A stretch of 64,000 nucleotides of DNA from NCBI RefSeq assembly GCF_049647105.1, contig NZ_JBARWZ010000261.1, positions 50,261 through 114,260 of the forward strand. Direction: 5' to 3'. Within the stretch, counting starts at the first letter, position 1, and the number at the start of each line of letters is the position of its first letter. The stretch is from Actinophytocola sp049647105 (GTDB lineage Bacteria > Actinomycetota > Actinomycetes > Mycobacteriales > Pseudonocardiaceae). Made by a program: the position numbers and the translations under genes. The notes beneath the pieces are model-generated. The model did not search any database and had not been told where the DNA came from. It saw only the letters and a list, made by a program, of their open reading frames with translations. Shown here piece by piece: positions 17,030 through 26,094 of the stretch.

Positions 17030-17950
17030 TCAGCTCAGCGCGGGCTCGTCCAGCGTGAGGGTGCACAGGTCGCCGTCCAAGGTGGCCAGCACACCCAGCG
17101 GGATCGTGAGCTGGTCGGCGCAGTGCCCGAAGCCCATGTCCCACACGACCGGCAAACCCAGCCCCACGAGCAGATCCGACACCACGGCCCGGACCTCGTC
17201 CGGTTCGCCGCAGCCCGTCCACGAACCCAGCGCGATGCCGGTCGCGCCGGTGAACCACCCCGACCGCAGCAGCTGCGTGATCATACGGTCGACTTGGTAC
17301 GGCTCCTCGTTGACGTCCTCCAGCACGATGAGCGCACCGTCCGGCGGCACGTGCGCATCGTGCGCCCCGACCTCGGACGACAGCAGCGACAGGTTCCCGC
17401 CCACGACCACCCCCGACGCCATCCCGTCGTTGAGCGGCACCGAGTCCGGCCCCGACAACGTCAGCACCGACTCCGGCTCGAACAGTGTCTGCCGGAAGTG
17501 CTTCTGTGCACCGATGTCGAACGACACCTCGCTCGCGATCAGCGGCGCGAACAACGTCACGACGTCCAGTTGCGCGCCGATCGCCTGGTGCAGCGCCGTG
17601 ATGTCGCTGGACCCGGTGAACAGCTTCGGCCCGGCCTCGGCCATCGCGTCCCAGTCGAGCAGGTCGACCATCCGCATGGTCCCGTAGCCACCACGCGCGC
17701 ACACGACCGCGTCGACCGTCGGATCGCACCACGCCGCCTGCAGGTCCGCGGCCCTGTGCACGTCGAGGCCCGCCAGATAGGGCACCGAAGGGTGCCGGTC
17801 GAGGACGTGCTTGCCGACCTCGACGACCAGCCCCCAGCTCTCCAGAATCGACACACCCCGCGCCAGCAGCGCCTCGTCGACCGGACCGGAAGGTGCGACC
17901 AGGCGGACCCTGCTGCCCGCCAGCAGCCGCCCTGGGCGCACCCGCGTCAC
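17030..17950 (-). CDS. S66 LD-carboxypeptidase
   Basis: A 306-residue cytoplasmic serine peptidase of the LdcA/MccF family. The N-terminal part has CARGGYG (87-90 region) and the nucleophile motif GSSD (Ser115). The C-terminal part has VLEDVNEEPY (catalytic Glu) and GFGHCADQLTIPLG (catalytic His), so the Ser-Glu-His triad is complete. LdcA removes the terminal D-Ala of murein tetrapeptides; MccF relatives cleave peptide-nucleotide antibiotics. Its start overlaps the stop of the S9 peptidase gene (ATGA), so a joint role in peptide breakdown is likely. Confidence 0.88.
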   Translation of the reverse strand: MTRVRPGRLLAGSRVRLVAPSGPVDEALLARGVSILESWGLVVEVGKHVLDRHPSVPYLAGLDVHRAADLQAAWCDPTVDAVVCARGGYGTMRMVDLLDWDAMAEAGPKLFTGSSDITALHQAIGAQLDVVTLFAPLIASEVSFDIGAQKHFRQTLFEPESVLTLSGPDSVPLNDGMASGVVVGGNLSLLSSEVGAHDAHVPPDGALIVLEDVNEEPYQVDRMITQLLRSGWFTGATGIALGSWTGCGEPDEVRAVVSDLLVGLGLPVVWDMGFGHCADQLTIPLGVLATLDGDLCTLTLDEPALS

Positions 17951-19875
17951 GACTTCAGCTCCAGCACCGGCACCCCGGGCGGTGTGAACCCGAAAACCTG
18001 CCCGTAGAACGACAGTTCGGCCTCCAGTGCCGTGGTCACCGATGACGCACGCCGGAACCCGTGTTGCTCACCCTCGAACGTCAGGTACGCGTGCGGCAAC
18101 CCGCTCCCGTCGAGGCTCGCGACGAACCGGTCCGCCTGCTCGGGCGGGCACACCTCGTCCTCCAGCCCCTGCAGCAACAACACCGGGCCCGCGAGCCGGT
18201 CGACGTGGTTGCATGGCGACCGGTCCGCATACCGGTCGGCGTGTTCCGGCAGGACCCCGACGAGTCCCTCGATGTAGCGCGACTCGAAGTCGTGTGTCTC
18301 GCCACCGGCGCTGGTCCAGTTGGTCAGGTCGAGGATCGGGAACATGATCGTCGCGCACGCGTACGTCGGCACCGAGGTCATCGACGCCGCCGCCGTCCAC
18401 CCGCCCGCACTGCCGCCACGCACGGCGAGCCGGGCACCGTCCACGACGCCCTCCTCGGCGAGCGTGCGGGCGGCCGTCGAGCAGTCGTGCACGTCGACCA
18501 CGCCCCACTGCTCGTTGAGGGACTCGCGGAACTCCCGTCCGTAACCCGCCGAACCACCGTAGTTCACGGCCACCACGGCGATGCCGCGGCTGGTGAAGTA
18601 CGCGATGTCGCGTTTGAGCACATCGGAGACCTTGCCCGTCGGCCCGCCGTGGACGTGGACCAGCAACGGTGGCGCCGCACCGTCCGGGCCCGCGAAGCCG
18701 GGGTTTCGCGGCAGGTACACGAATGCCGGGATCTCCCGCCCGTCCTTGCTGGTGAACACCCGGTGCTCCGGTGTTGGCAGGTACGACGGGTCCGGCAGGT
18801 CGTGCGGCTGCCCGGACACGATCGTCTCCACGCCGGTGCCGAGATCGAGCCGCACCACGGCCGCCTCCCGCTGCTGACCGCCCGCCGCCGACACCACGAC
18901 TCCGTTGTGGGCCACCAGATCCGACGACCACGCGGTCAGATCGGTGTCGACATCGGTCACGGTGCCGCTGCGCTCGTCGAGCACGGCGAGCCGGTCCGAC
19001 CGCAGCACGGCGTGCCTGCCGCCACCCAGCGGCGCGAACCACCGGCAGCCCAGCACCCACAGCGGCCCACCGAGTTCTTCCTCACAGCGCGCGAGGTTCA
19101 CCGCACTGCCGTCGAGCCCGACGCGGAACAGGTTCCACCAGCCGTCGGGGTCGTTGAGCACGAGCAGTGAATCCGCCGACTCCCATTCGGCCTGACAGAC
19201 GCTTTCCCTCGGCCCGCCTGCCAGGACGCGATGCGGCTGACCTGGTTCCGCGACGCACAGTTCTGCGCCGTCCCACGGCATGTTCGGGTGGTCCCAGCCG
19301 ATCCACGCGAGCCGCGTGCCGTCCGGCGACAGGCGAGGCCCGGACATGAAGTGATGGCTCGCGCCGAGCGAACGCGGGCCGGTGCCGTCGAGCGGCAGCT
19401 CCACGAGGTCGCGTGCCACGTCGGTCGGCCGGTCCCCGGTGACCGTCTCGCGGACACACAGTACGGAGGTATTGCCAGGGCCGGGGGAGAGGTCGGCGTA
19501 CCGCAGACCGTGCCTGCGTGCGGGCACCGGCGTCAGCGGCCGGGGTTCGTCCGTGCCGTCGGCCCAGTCGTAGGCGTAGACGCGTTGATCACCCCAGTCC
19601 GTGAACACCACGGTGTTCCCGAGCACAGTCCAGGGCCGCCCGCCGTACTCGTGCACGCGGTTGCGCACATTCCACGGCGCGGCAAGCACCTCGACCGGCG
19701 TCCCGTCCGGCCCCTCGCGCATCAGCGCGACCCGTCCATCCTCCGTCGGCCTGCTCTCCGCCCACCACACGATGCCGTCATGCACGTCGACCCATTTGGG
19801 AGCGACACCTGCCGCGGCCACCGTCTCCGCCGTGAGCGGCGACTCCCAGCTACCGAACTGCGCGATCTTCACCAC
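17947..19875 (-). CDS. S9 prolyl-oligopeptidase family peptidase
   Basis: A 642-residue protein with an N-terminal beta-propeller region (about 1-390, repeated Trp/Asp-rich blades such as LSPDGTRLAWIGWDHPNMPW) and a C-terminal alpha/beta-hydrolase. The hydrolase shows HVHGGPTG as oxyanion region, RGGSAGG with the nucleophile Ser near residue 490, an Asp in LLLQGLEDEVCPPEQ and a late EGEQHGF with the catalytic His. No signal peptide, so cytoplasmic. It is the first gene of a two-gene operon with the LD-carboxypeptidase and is divergent from the DUF3090 gene. Confidence 0.9.
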   Translation of the reverse strand: MVKIAQFGSWESPLTAETVAAAGVAPKWVDVHDGIVWWAESRPTEDGRVALMREGPDGTPVEVLAAPWNVRNRVHEYGGRPWTVLGNTVVFTDWGDQRVYAYDWADGTDEPRPLTPVPARRHGLRYADLSPGPGNTSVLCVRETVTGDRPTDVARDLVELPLDGTGPRSLGASHHFMSGPRLSPDGTRLAWIGWDHPNMPWDGAELCVAEPGQPHRVLAGGPRESVCQAEWESADSLLVLNDPDGWWNLFRVGLDGSAVNLARCEEELGGPLWVLGCRWFAPLGGGRHAVLRSDRLAVLDERSGTVTDVDTDLTAWSSDLVAHNGVVVSAAGGQQREAAVVRLDLGTGVETIVSGQPHDLPDPSYLPTPEHRVFTSKDGREIPAFVYLPRNPGFAGPDGAAPPLLVHVHGGPTGKVSDVLKRDIAYFTSRGIAVVAVNYGGSAGYGREFRESLNEQWGVVDVHDCSTAARTLAEEGVVDGARLAVRGGSAGGWTAAASMTSVPTYACATIMFPILDLTNWTSAGGETHDFESRYIEGLVGVLPEHADRYADRSPCNHVDRLAGPVLLLQGLEDEVCPPEQADRFVASLDGSGLPHAYLTFEGEQHGFRRASSVTTALEAELSFYGQVFGFTPPGVPVLELKS

Positions 19876-20006
19876 GCCGGAGACACTAACCGGGGGATCG
19901 GGTCGATGGTGGGTCCGGCAGGCTTCGATACCGTTGTGTCGACTCGCGTGTCGGGGTGGGGACAGGCCTGCTCCAGCGAGGCGTTTGCCGTAGGGTCGGA
20001 GGTGCC

Positions 20007-20582
20007 ATGGCTCGAGTAATTCATGTCTTCCGCCAACCCGATCGGTTCGTCGCAGGCACGGTCGGTCAACCTGGCGACCGCACGTTCTACCTACAGGCCT
20101 CGGAAAGCGCCCGCACCGTGTCCGTCGCGCTGGAAAAGCAGCAGATGGCGGTACTCGCGGAGCGCATCGGCTCGCTCCTGGAGGAGGTTCACCGCCGCTT
20201 CGGCGCGGACCTGCCGGACGAGACGCCGGGCGAGTTCGTCGACGCCGACCCGCTCAATGTCCCGGTCGAGGAGGAGTTCCGCGTCGGCACGATGGGTCTC
20301 GGGTGGGACTCCGAGACCAGTGCCGTCGTGATCGAACTGCTGGCGATCACCGAGGCCGAGGTCGACGAGTCGATCGTGCTCGACGACACCGAGGAGGGCC
20401 CGGACGCGGTCCGGGTGTTCCTCACCCCGGTCGAGGCGCGCGCGTTCGCCGAGCGCGCCGACCGAGTGATCAACGCGGGCCGGAAGCCGTGCCCGCTGTG
20501 CGGTGAGCCGCTCGATCCGGCCGGGCACGTGTGCCCTCGCCAGAACGGCTACCGGCGCACCGAGGACGACGAGGCGGAATAG
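20007..20582 (+). CDS. DUF3090 protein
   Basis: A 191-residue protein of the DUF3090 family, nearly universal in actinobacteria. It has the expected opening (MARVIHVFRQPDRFVAG) and a C-terminal CPLCG...HVCPRQNGY zinc-knuckle signature. The start is supported by GGAGG a few bases upstream. The next gene, an SCO1664-type protein, follows at once, and these two are normally found together. The molecular role is not established. Confidence 0.9.
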   Translation: MARVIHVFRQPDRFVAGTVGQPGDRTFYLQASESARTVSVALEKQQMAVLAERIGSLLEEVHRRFGADLPDETPGEFVDADPLNVPVEEEFRVGTMGLGWDSETSAVVIELLAITEAEVDESIVLDDTEEGPDAVRVFLTPVEARAFAERADRVINAGRKPCPLCGEPLDPAGHVCPRQNGYRRTEDDEAE

Positions 20583-20586
20583 GGAG

Positions 20587-21378
20587 TTGCAGCCGTCGGA
20601 TCCGGGTGTCCTCGAACTGCTCACGCGCGGACGGATCGAGATCGAGGGGCGCCTGGTCGACGCCTCCAACGCCACGCTCTACTGCGAGATCACCGGTGGG
20701 GACGAGGTCGCGCACTGCGTGTACAAGCCGGTCAGCGGTGAGCGCGCTCTGTGGGACTTCCCGGACGGCACCCTCGCCGGCCGTGAGGTCGGCTCCTACC
20801 TGGTGTCGCAGGCCGCGGGCCTGACGTTGATCCCGCCGACAGTGCTGCGCTCCGGCCCGTTCGGGCCCGGCATGGTGCAGCTGTGGGTGGACACCAAGGA
20901 GGGCGACGACCTGGTCGACGTGTGCGCGCCGGAGGACCTGCTGCCCGGCTGGCGGATGGTGCTGCGTGCGCACGACCGGTTCGGTGAGCCCGCCGTGCTC
21001 GCACACGCGGACCATCCGAGCGTGCGGCTGATGGCCGCGTTGGACGTGGTGCTGAACAACGCGGACCGCAAGGGCGGGCACGTGCTGCACGGCACCGACG
21101 GGAACGTGTACGGCGTCGACCACGGCATCTGCCTGCACACCGAGCACAAGCTGCGGACGGTGCTGTGGGGCTGGGTCGGCGAGCGGCTGCCCGAGGACGT
21201 GGCCGACATGCTGGAGACGCTGCGTGCCGGGCTGGACGACCTGTCGGCCGGGCTCGCGGAGCACGTGACGAAGGCGGAGGTCAGGGCGCTGCGGTCACGG
21301 CTGTCGGCGCTGTTGTCGGCGAGCGAGTTCCCGACGCCGGGGTCGGACTGGCGGGCCATTCCCTGGCCCGCGTTCTGA
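20587..21378 (+). CDS. SCO1664-type kinase-like protein
   Basis: A protein of about 263 residues with a phosphatidylinositol-kinase-like pattern: YKPVSGERALWDFP (ATP-binding Lys), LDVVLNNADRKGGHVL (catalytic-loop like) and VYGVDHGICLH (metal Asp). It belongs to the SCO1664 family that accompanies DUF3090 in actinobacteria. No ATG or GTG opens the conserved region. A TTG at 20587, five bases after the previous stop, is the best start, though its AGGG is closer than ideal; the reading frame also extends into the upstream gene. Confidence 0.8.
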   Translation: MQPSDPGVLELLTRGRIEIEGRLVDASNATLYCEITGGDEVAHCVYKPVSGERALWDFPDGTLAGREVGSYLVSQAAGLTLIPPTVLRSGPFGPGMVQLWVDTKEGDDLVDVCAPEDLLPGWRMVLRAHDRFGEPAVLAHADHPSVRLMAALDVVLNNADRKGGHVLHGTDGNVYGVDHGICLHTEHKLRTVLWGWVGERLPEDVADMLETLRAGLDDLSAGLAEHVTKAEVRALRSRLSALLSASEFPTPGSDWRAIPWPAF

Positions 21379-21387
21379 CTCGTCGAC

Positions 21388-21678
21388 TCAGCGCGACGCG
21401 CTCATGACACGGGCGGCGGCCACGACGATGTTCCACAGTGGACTGTTGGTGGTCTCGTAGTAGACGCGGCGGCTACCCGCCTCCCGGTGCTCGGTGAGCA
21501 TGCCGAGGTGCACGAACCGGCGTAGTTCGGTGCCCGCCGCGCTCTGGGGGATCACCTCGTCCGGCGGTTCCGACTGGTAGAAGCGCCGCGCGCCGCGGTC
21601 ATGGATCCACAGCGCCACCCGCAGTCGGCACGGACGGCCGAACATCAGCCGTCCGACCTCACCCACGTCCAGCTCCAT
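21388..21678 (-). CDS. Small winged-helix regulator
   Basis: A 96-residue single-domain protein with a winged-helix pattern: RVALWIHDRGARRFYQSEPP, then IPQSAAGTELRRFVHLGML as the likely helix-turn-helix and RRVYYETTNSPLW as the wing. It resembles small ArsR/MarR-like regulators but lacks metal-binding Cys residues. An AT-rich repeat (CTATATAGATGTCC) lies 32-49 bp upstream of the start and recurs at 21951, so autoregulation is plausible. No obvious target gene sits in the same transcript. Confidence 0.7.
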   Translation of the reverse strand: MELDVGEVGRLMFGRPCRLRVALWIHDRGARRFYQSEPPDEVIPQSAAGTELRRFVHLGMLTEHREAGSRRVYYETTNSPLWNIVVAAARVMSASR

Positions 21679-21709
21679 CGGCGCTCCACCCTCTTGAATC
21701 CACTAAGAC

Positions 21710-21726
21710 CTATATAGATGTCCGAT
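21710..21726. promoter_or_regulatory. CTATATAGATGTCC repeat, copy 1
   Basis: CTATATAGATGTCCGAT on the plus strand, AT-rich within a very GC-rich genome, directly upstream of the small winged-helix gene. It matches 21951-21967 except for one base. It is a probable operator or promoter element. Confidence 0.45.
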
Positions 21727-21950
21727 GTTAGCGCCCAAGATCGCGCTCGTCCAGTCCGCAACGGGGGACAGGGCAGCAAGGAAGGGGAGATCGTCGGTCG
21801 CCGCGGTGCAACCAGGCCCGGCCGCGCCGCGGCGATACCTGACGGGACAGCGGCCTCGTGACGCCGCGGCAGTCCTGGCGTCGCGGGATGGCGATGCGTC
21901 CGGCTTCGGGTGACCACTCCCCTGTTCCGACAACAAAAATTAGTTATCAA

Positions 21951-21967
21951 CTATATAGATGTCCAAT
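21951..21967. promoter_or_regulatory. CTATATAGATGTCC repeat, copy 2
   Basis: CTATATAGATGTCCAAT, the same direction as copy 1 and 241 bp away, embedded in an AT-rich block (about 21930-21970). No gene is seen between the two copies: the 21679-22040 gap contains only these repeats and low-quality reading frames. Confidence 0.45.
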
Positions 21968-22040
21968 TTTTCTCGCGATTCCGCCGGGTCGCGACGAACG
22001 CGGGAACCTCAAAAGCGGCAAAGAGGGGAGGGTCCTGTGT

Positions 22041-23138
22041 TCAGGACTCGATCAGCACGTCCTTGGTGTCCGCGCCGGGTGCGTGGAACTCGAGCAGGCG
22101 CGTGCCTTCCTTGATGAGCGCTGCCTGGTCCTTCTTGGTGGTCCGCGCCCACGGCGTGATGGTCAGTACGGCTGACTTGCGTTGTCTGGTGATGCGCCAT
22201 GCGCCTCGGACGAACCCGTCGACGAGCAACGTGCCGGGGAAGACGCCGTTCTTGACGCCGAACAGTCGTTTGCGGTGTTCCTCGGTCAGTACGCGGGTGC
22301 GGTCCACGTATGAGAGCAGGAGGTTGTCGAACTCGGGCAGGAAGCGGACGGGTGCCGGGGTGTCCTCGTCGGGGCGGGGCGCGTCGGGCAGGTCGAGCAG
22401 TTCCCGGCCGTCGTCGGCGGTGAACCTGCGCACGTCGAGGGTGTCGGTGACTTCGCGGAGCCGGGTCAGGCCTGCCCATGCCTGCAGGTCGGCGACCGAC
22501 GCGGGGCCGAACGCGGCGAGGTAGCGTTCCGCCATCCGTTTCGGGTCGGGTGACTTGTCCAGGTCGCGGCCCAGCCAGTGCTCGGCCGTGTGGTACTTGG
22601 TCTGGCCGCTGCGGCCCCACACGGCGCGTGGCGGGGTCTGGACGAGGGGCAGCAGTCCGCGGACGGCGTGGGCGAGTGCGTCCGGTTCGCGGTCGGGCCA
22701 CGGCTCGGCGAGCGCGGCGCCCAGTTCCTTCGCGGTGAGTGGCTGGCCGGCGAGCGCCTGCCGGGCCAGATCGGCGAGTTTGGGCAGGTCGAGGTCGGTC
22801 AGGTGCCGTGCGTGCAGGGCGTTGGTGCGCAGGTCGCGGTCAAGCAGCGGCTGGATGAGTGGCCGCAGGAAGCACGCGTCGGCGGCGCTGACCAGATGGA
22901 CGGTGCCGCGCATCAACGCGATACGGACGACTTGCCTGTCGACGAGCGCGTCCGCGAGTTCGGCCGGCTGGAAGTCGGTCAGCCGGGTCCACAGCCCGGT
23001 GTACGGCGGGAAGGGCGCTTGTGCCTGCATGCCGACCAGGTGCTCGATCATGCCGATCGCGGGCATGCCGGATCTGGCGAGCAGGTGCTGGCGTGCCAGC
23101 GTGGCCCGGTTGATCGCTCTCAGGCTCAGAGTGCCCAC
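22041..23138 (-). CDS. AlkZ-like winged-helix DNA glycosylase family protein
   Basis: A 365-residue protein of the HTH_42 (AlkZ/YcaQ) family. Near the N-terminus it has VGMQAQAP, matching the Gln-x-Gln catalytic motif of AlkZ-type glycosylases that unhook interstrand crosslinks and protect producers of DNA-alkylating agents. Further family features are RGTVHLVSAAD, GRSGQTKYHTAEHWLG and the C-terminal LPEFDNLLLSYVDR. Its length is normal. The function is inferred from family and motif. A resistance role is possible, but no genotoxin gene cluster is visible nearby. It is followed on the same strand by the small winged-helix gene after a 362-bp gap. Confidence 0.8.
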   Translation of the reverse strand: MGTLSLRAINRATLARQHLLARSGMPAIGMIEHLVGMQAQAPFPPYTGLWTRLTDFQPAELADALVDRQVVRIALMRGTVHLVSAADACFLRPLIQPLLDRDLRTNALHARHLTDLDLPKLADLARQALAGQPLTAKELGAALAEPWPDREPDALAHAVRGLLPLVQTPPRAVWGRSGQTKYHTAEHWLGRDLDKSPDPKRMAERYLAAFGPASVADLQAWAGLTRLREVTDTLDVRRFTADDGRELLDLPDAPRPDEDTPAPVRFLPEFDNLLLSYVDRTRVLTEEHRKRLFGVKNGVFPGTLLVDGFVRGAWRITRQRKSAVLTITPWARTTKKDQAALIKEGTRLLEFHAPGADTKDVLIES

Positions 23139-23154
23139 CCCGTCGTCCCTTCTT

Positions 23155-24297
23155 TCAGCGCAGACCGCGGAAGAACTGTCGCATGTCGGTGACCAGCAGG
23201 TCCGGCACCTCGAGTGCGGCGAAGTGCCCGCCGGTGTCGAAGTCGGTCCAGTGCGTGATCGTGTTGGCTTGCTCGGCGAACTTCCGGATCGCGATGTCCT
23301 CGGCGAAGACGGCGACGCCGGTGGGGACGTCGGTGCGGTATGGCCAGTCGCCGGAGTGCATGTTCTCGTAGTAGATCCGCGCGGAGGAGCCCGCGGTGCC
23401 GGTCAGCCAGTACAGCATCACGTTGGTGAGCAGCCGGTCCCGGTCGATCACCGTGTCGGGCAGGGCGTCGACGGGGTGGGTCCACTCCTTGAACTTCTCG
23501 ATGATCCACGCGAGCTGGCCGGTGGGGGAGTCGGTGAGCGCGTACGCCAGGGTCTGCGGGCGGGTGGCCTGGAGCAGGAAGTAGGCGTTGCCGTCGTTCA
23601 TGTACAGCTGCTGGCGTGCCCAGCGGGCTCGCTCGACCTCGGTCAGTTCGTCCTCGTCGACGTCGGTGAAGGAGATGAAGCCCGCGGTCGCGGCGTTGAC
23701 GTGCAGGCCGACGACGTGCTCGGCGTCGACGCGGCCGAGGTCGGGTGTGACGAGGGCGCCGAAGTCGCCGCCCTGTGCTGCGTAGCGGTCGTAGCCGAGG
23801 CGGCGCATCAGTTCGGCCCAGGCCCGGGCGATGCGCATGGTGTGCCAGCCTTGGTCGCGGGTGGGGCCGGAGAAGCCGAAGCCGGGCAGTGACGGGATGA
23901 CCAGGTGGAACGCGTCGGCGGGGTCGCCGCCGTGTGCCGTGGGGTTGGTGAGCGGGCCGATGACGTCGAGGAACTCGACGATGGAGCCGGGCCAGCCGTG
24001 GGTGAGGACGAGGGGCAGTGCGTCGGGTTCGGGGGAGCGGACGTGGAGGAAGTGCACGTGCTGGCCGTCGATCTCGGTGGTGAACTGCGGCAGGTCGTTG
24101 AGCAGCTTCTCCTGGGCGTGCCAGTCGTATTCGGTACGCCAGTACTGGGTGAGTTCTTTGAGGTAGCCGAGGGGTACGCCGTATCGCCAGTCGACGCCGG
24201 GCAGTTCGTCGGGCCAGTGGGCGGCGTCGAGGCGCTGGTTCAGGTCGTCGAGGTCGGCCTGCGGGACGGCGATGCGGAAGGGCTTGATCTCGCTCAT
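23155..24297 (-). CDS. Epoxide hydrolase, EHN/alpha-beta hydrolase type
   Basis: A 380-residue enzyme of the microsomal-type epoxide hydrolase family. An EHN N-terminal lid (about 3-110) comes first, then HGWPGS (oxyanion region), GGDFGA with the nucleophile Asp (about residue 178), tyrosines in the cap and GGHFAALE with the catalytic His near the end. These enzymes open epoxides to diols in the cytoplasm. I chose the second ATG (24297), which fits the family start. It lies 16 bp upstream of the AlkZ-like gene on the same strand and is divergent from a WYL regulator that may control it. Confidence 0.9.
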   Translation of the reverse strand: MSEIKPFRIAVPQADLDDLNQRLDAAHWPDELPGVDWRYGVPLGYLKELTQYWRTEYDWHAQEKLLNDLPQFTTEIDGQHVHFLHVRSPEPDALPLVLTHGWPGSIVEFLDVIGPLTNPTAHGGDPADAFHLVIPSLPGFGFSGPTRDQGWHTMRIARAWAELMRRLGYDRYAAQGGDFGALVTPDLGRVDAEHVVGLHVNAATAGFISFTDVDEDELTEVERARWARQQLYMNDGNAYFLLQATRPQTLAYALTDSPTGQLAWIIEKFKEWTHPVDALPDTVIDRDRLLTNVMLYWLTGTAGSSARIYYENMHSGDWPYRTDVPTGVAVFAEDIAIRKFAEQANTITHWTDFDTGGHFAALEVPDLLVTDMRQFFRGLR

Positions 24298-24359
24298 GGC
24301 GGGCACGCTACGAGCCGATGGTGACAGGTCCGGTCACCAATTCGTGGCACGATTGCCGC

Positions 24360-25316
24360 ATGTTGGAGACGTCGGCTCGGCTGTTGAAGCTGCTGTCGTT
24401 GCTGCAGGCGCGGCGAGGCTGGTCGGGTGCGTTGTTGGCGGAGCGGCTCGGGGTGACGTTGCGGACGGTGCGGCGTGACATCGACCGGCTTCGCGACCTG
24501 GGTTATCCGGTGGTGGCGCAGCCAGGGGTCGCCGGTGGCTACTGGCTGGAGGCGGGTGCGGCGATGCCGCCGCTGCTTCTGGATGACGACGAGGCGGTGG
24601 CGGTCGCGGTGGGGCTGCGGACGGCGGGCACGGTGACCGGCATCGAGGAGACGTCGGTGCGGGCGCTCGCGAAGCTGGAGCAGGTGCTGCCAGCGCGGTT
24701 GCGGCACCGGGTGAACGCGGTCGGGCAGGCGACGGTGTCGCTGGCGCACCGGGGTCCGACGGTGGAGCCCGCGCTGCTCACCCGGTTGGCGACGGCGTGC
24801 CGGGACCGGGACCTGCTGCGGTTCACCTACGAGCGGGCCGACGGGTCGTCGTCGCCGAGGACGGTCGAGCCGGTGCGGCTCGCGTGCACTGGGCGGCGTT
24901 GGTACCTGCTGTGCTGGGATCGGTCGGCGGAGGAGTGGCGCACGTTCCGGGTCGACCGTATTGCGTCGGAGCCGTCGGTGGTGGGCCGGTTTCCACCTCG
25001 GGAGCCACCGACCGACGACGTGGCCGCGTACATCTCGCGGGCGATCTCGAACGCGCCGTACCGGTATCAGGGGAAGGTGTTGCTGCACGTGCCGGCCGAG
25101 GTGGCGGCCGAGCGGGTGTCGCCCGCGTCGGGGGTGATCGAGGCGCGGGATGCCGATACGTGTGTGTTGCATGTGGGTGGGCCGTCGCTGGACGACTTCC
25201 CGGTCTACGTTTGCGCAGATCGGTTTCGAGTTCGAGGTGCTCGAGCCGCCGGAGCTGGTGGAGCAGGTGCGGGTGCTGGCCGGGTTGTTCGGGCGGGCGG
25301 CCGGGTTCAGCCGCTG
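24360..25316 (+). pseudogene. WYL-domain regulator with a frameshift near its 3' end
   Basis: A YafY-type regulator: N-terminal helix-turn-helix (LAERLGVTLRTVRRDIDRL, residues about 21-40) and a WYL domain (about 135-225, ACTGRRWYLLCWDR, RTFRVDRI). The frame is intact to FPVYV at about 25209. The expected continuation AQIGFEFEVLEPPELVEQ and onward to a TGA at 25314-25316 lies in another frame. One extra T in the TTT at 25210-25212 explains this. Without correction the frame runs on to 25691, across the opposing TetR gene. This is either a real loss of the last 35 residues or a base-calling error. Confidence 0.8.
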
Positions 25317-25909
25317 AACAGCCGGTCGAGGTGGTCGTCGAGTGCCTGCTCGGCGTCCGGTGCGCAGTGGTGGCCGACGAGCACGTGGGTGATGAGGCCG
25401 TCGAGCACGGCGAGGAGGGTGCGTGTCTCGCGGGCGGGGTCGAGGTGGACGGCCACCATGCCGCGGCGCTGCCCGCGCCGGAGCTGGTCGACGATGAAGG
25501 CGTGCAGGTCGGCGTGTTCCTTGCGGAGGCTGGCGGCGAACTCGGCGGACACCGCGGACCGGGCGAGGAACATGAGCAGGAAGTGCGCTTCGACGGTGCG
25601 CTCCTCGTCGAGTGGCAGCAGCTCGGCGAGCGCCTCGCGGACGATGTCCCTCGGTTCGGGCTCGTCGGCGCCCGGTGGGTCCTCCCGCTGACTCACCCGT
25701 GCCGCGATGCGGTCGGTGAGCAGGTCGTACGCGAAGGCCAGCAGCTCGTCCTTGGTCGTGAAGTAGTGCTGGACCTGGCCGAGCGACATGCCGGCGGCCG
25801 CGGCGACGTGCCGCATGGTGACCGCCTCGATGCCGCCGTACGCGGACACCCGCCACACGGACTCGGCGATGGTGGCCCGGCGCGAACGATGATCGACCTT
25901 CTTGGGCAT
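25307..25909 (-). CDS. TetR family regulator
   Basis: A 200-residue repressor. The N-terminal DNA-binding unit spans about 8-55, with MRHVAAAAGMSLGQVQHYF as the helix-turn-helix. The C-terminal ligand domain contains a TetR_C-type helical core ending HLDRLFSG. The ATG at 25909 is chosen because MPKKVDHRSRRATIAE is the usual opening. Its 3' end overlaps the corrected end of the WYL gene by 10 bp. A tandem 15-bp repeat about 105 bp upstream may be its operator. The target is not obvious. Confidence 0.88.
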   Translation of the reverse strand: MPKKVDHRSRRATIAESVWRVSAYGGIEAVTMRHVAAAAGMSLGQVQHYFTTKDELLAFAYDLLTDRIAARVSQREDPPGADEPEPRDIVREALAELLPLDEERTVEAHFLLMFLARSAVSAEFAASLRKEHADLHAFIVDQLRRGQRRGMVAVHLDPARETRTLLAVLDGLITHVLVGHHCAPDAEQALDDHLDRLFSG

Positions 25910-26013
25910 GGCTTTCCAATACAGAAGACTTGGGGGTGCGGCCACGCCTCGTCTTCGAGTGCGCGCCCACGGTCACGGCGGGGAGCCAGCCGACGACGGA
26001 GCGCGACGTGACC

Positions 26014-26043
26014 GCCTTTGACGTGCACGCCTTTGACGTGCAC
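26014..26043. repeat. Two tandem 15-bp repeats
   Basis: GCCTTTGACGTGCAC occurs twice head to tail. Each copy contains the palindrome GTGCAC, so two identical half-sites are spaced 15 bp apart. It lies in the 185-bp gap between the TetR gene and the VOC gene and is a candidate operator. Confidence 0.6.
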
Positions 26044-26094
26044 GGTACTCGATGCCCTCGGGCGCCTATGTGTTCGCCATTGCCCTCAGTGCTG

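Noticed and set aside
21910..22524. Plus-strand 205-residue frame
   Set aside because: Mostly antisense to the AlkZ-like gene, Ser/Arg-rich, with no ribosome site; judged a shadow frame.
22041..23138. AlkZ-like gene as evidence of a genotoxin cluster
   Set aside because: No enediyne, azinomycin or similar biosynthetic genes are visible around it, so only a family call is made.
25317..25691. Extension of the WYL regulator to 457 residues
   Set aside because: The extra part is a low-complexity Ser/Ala/Arg run antisense to the TetR gene and is explained by a one-base frameshift.
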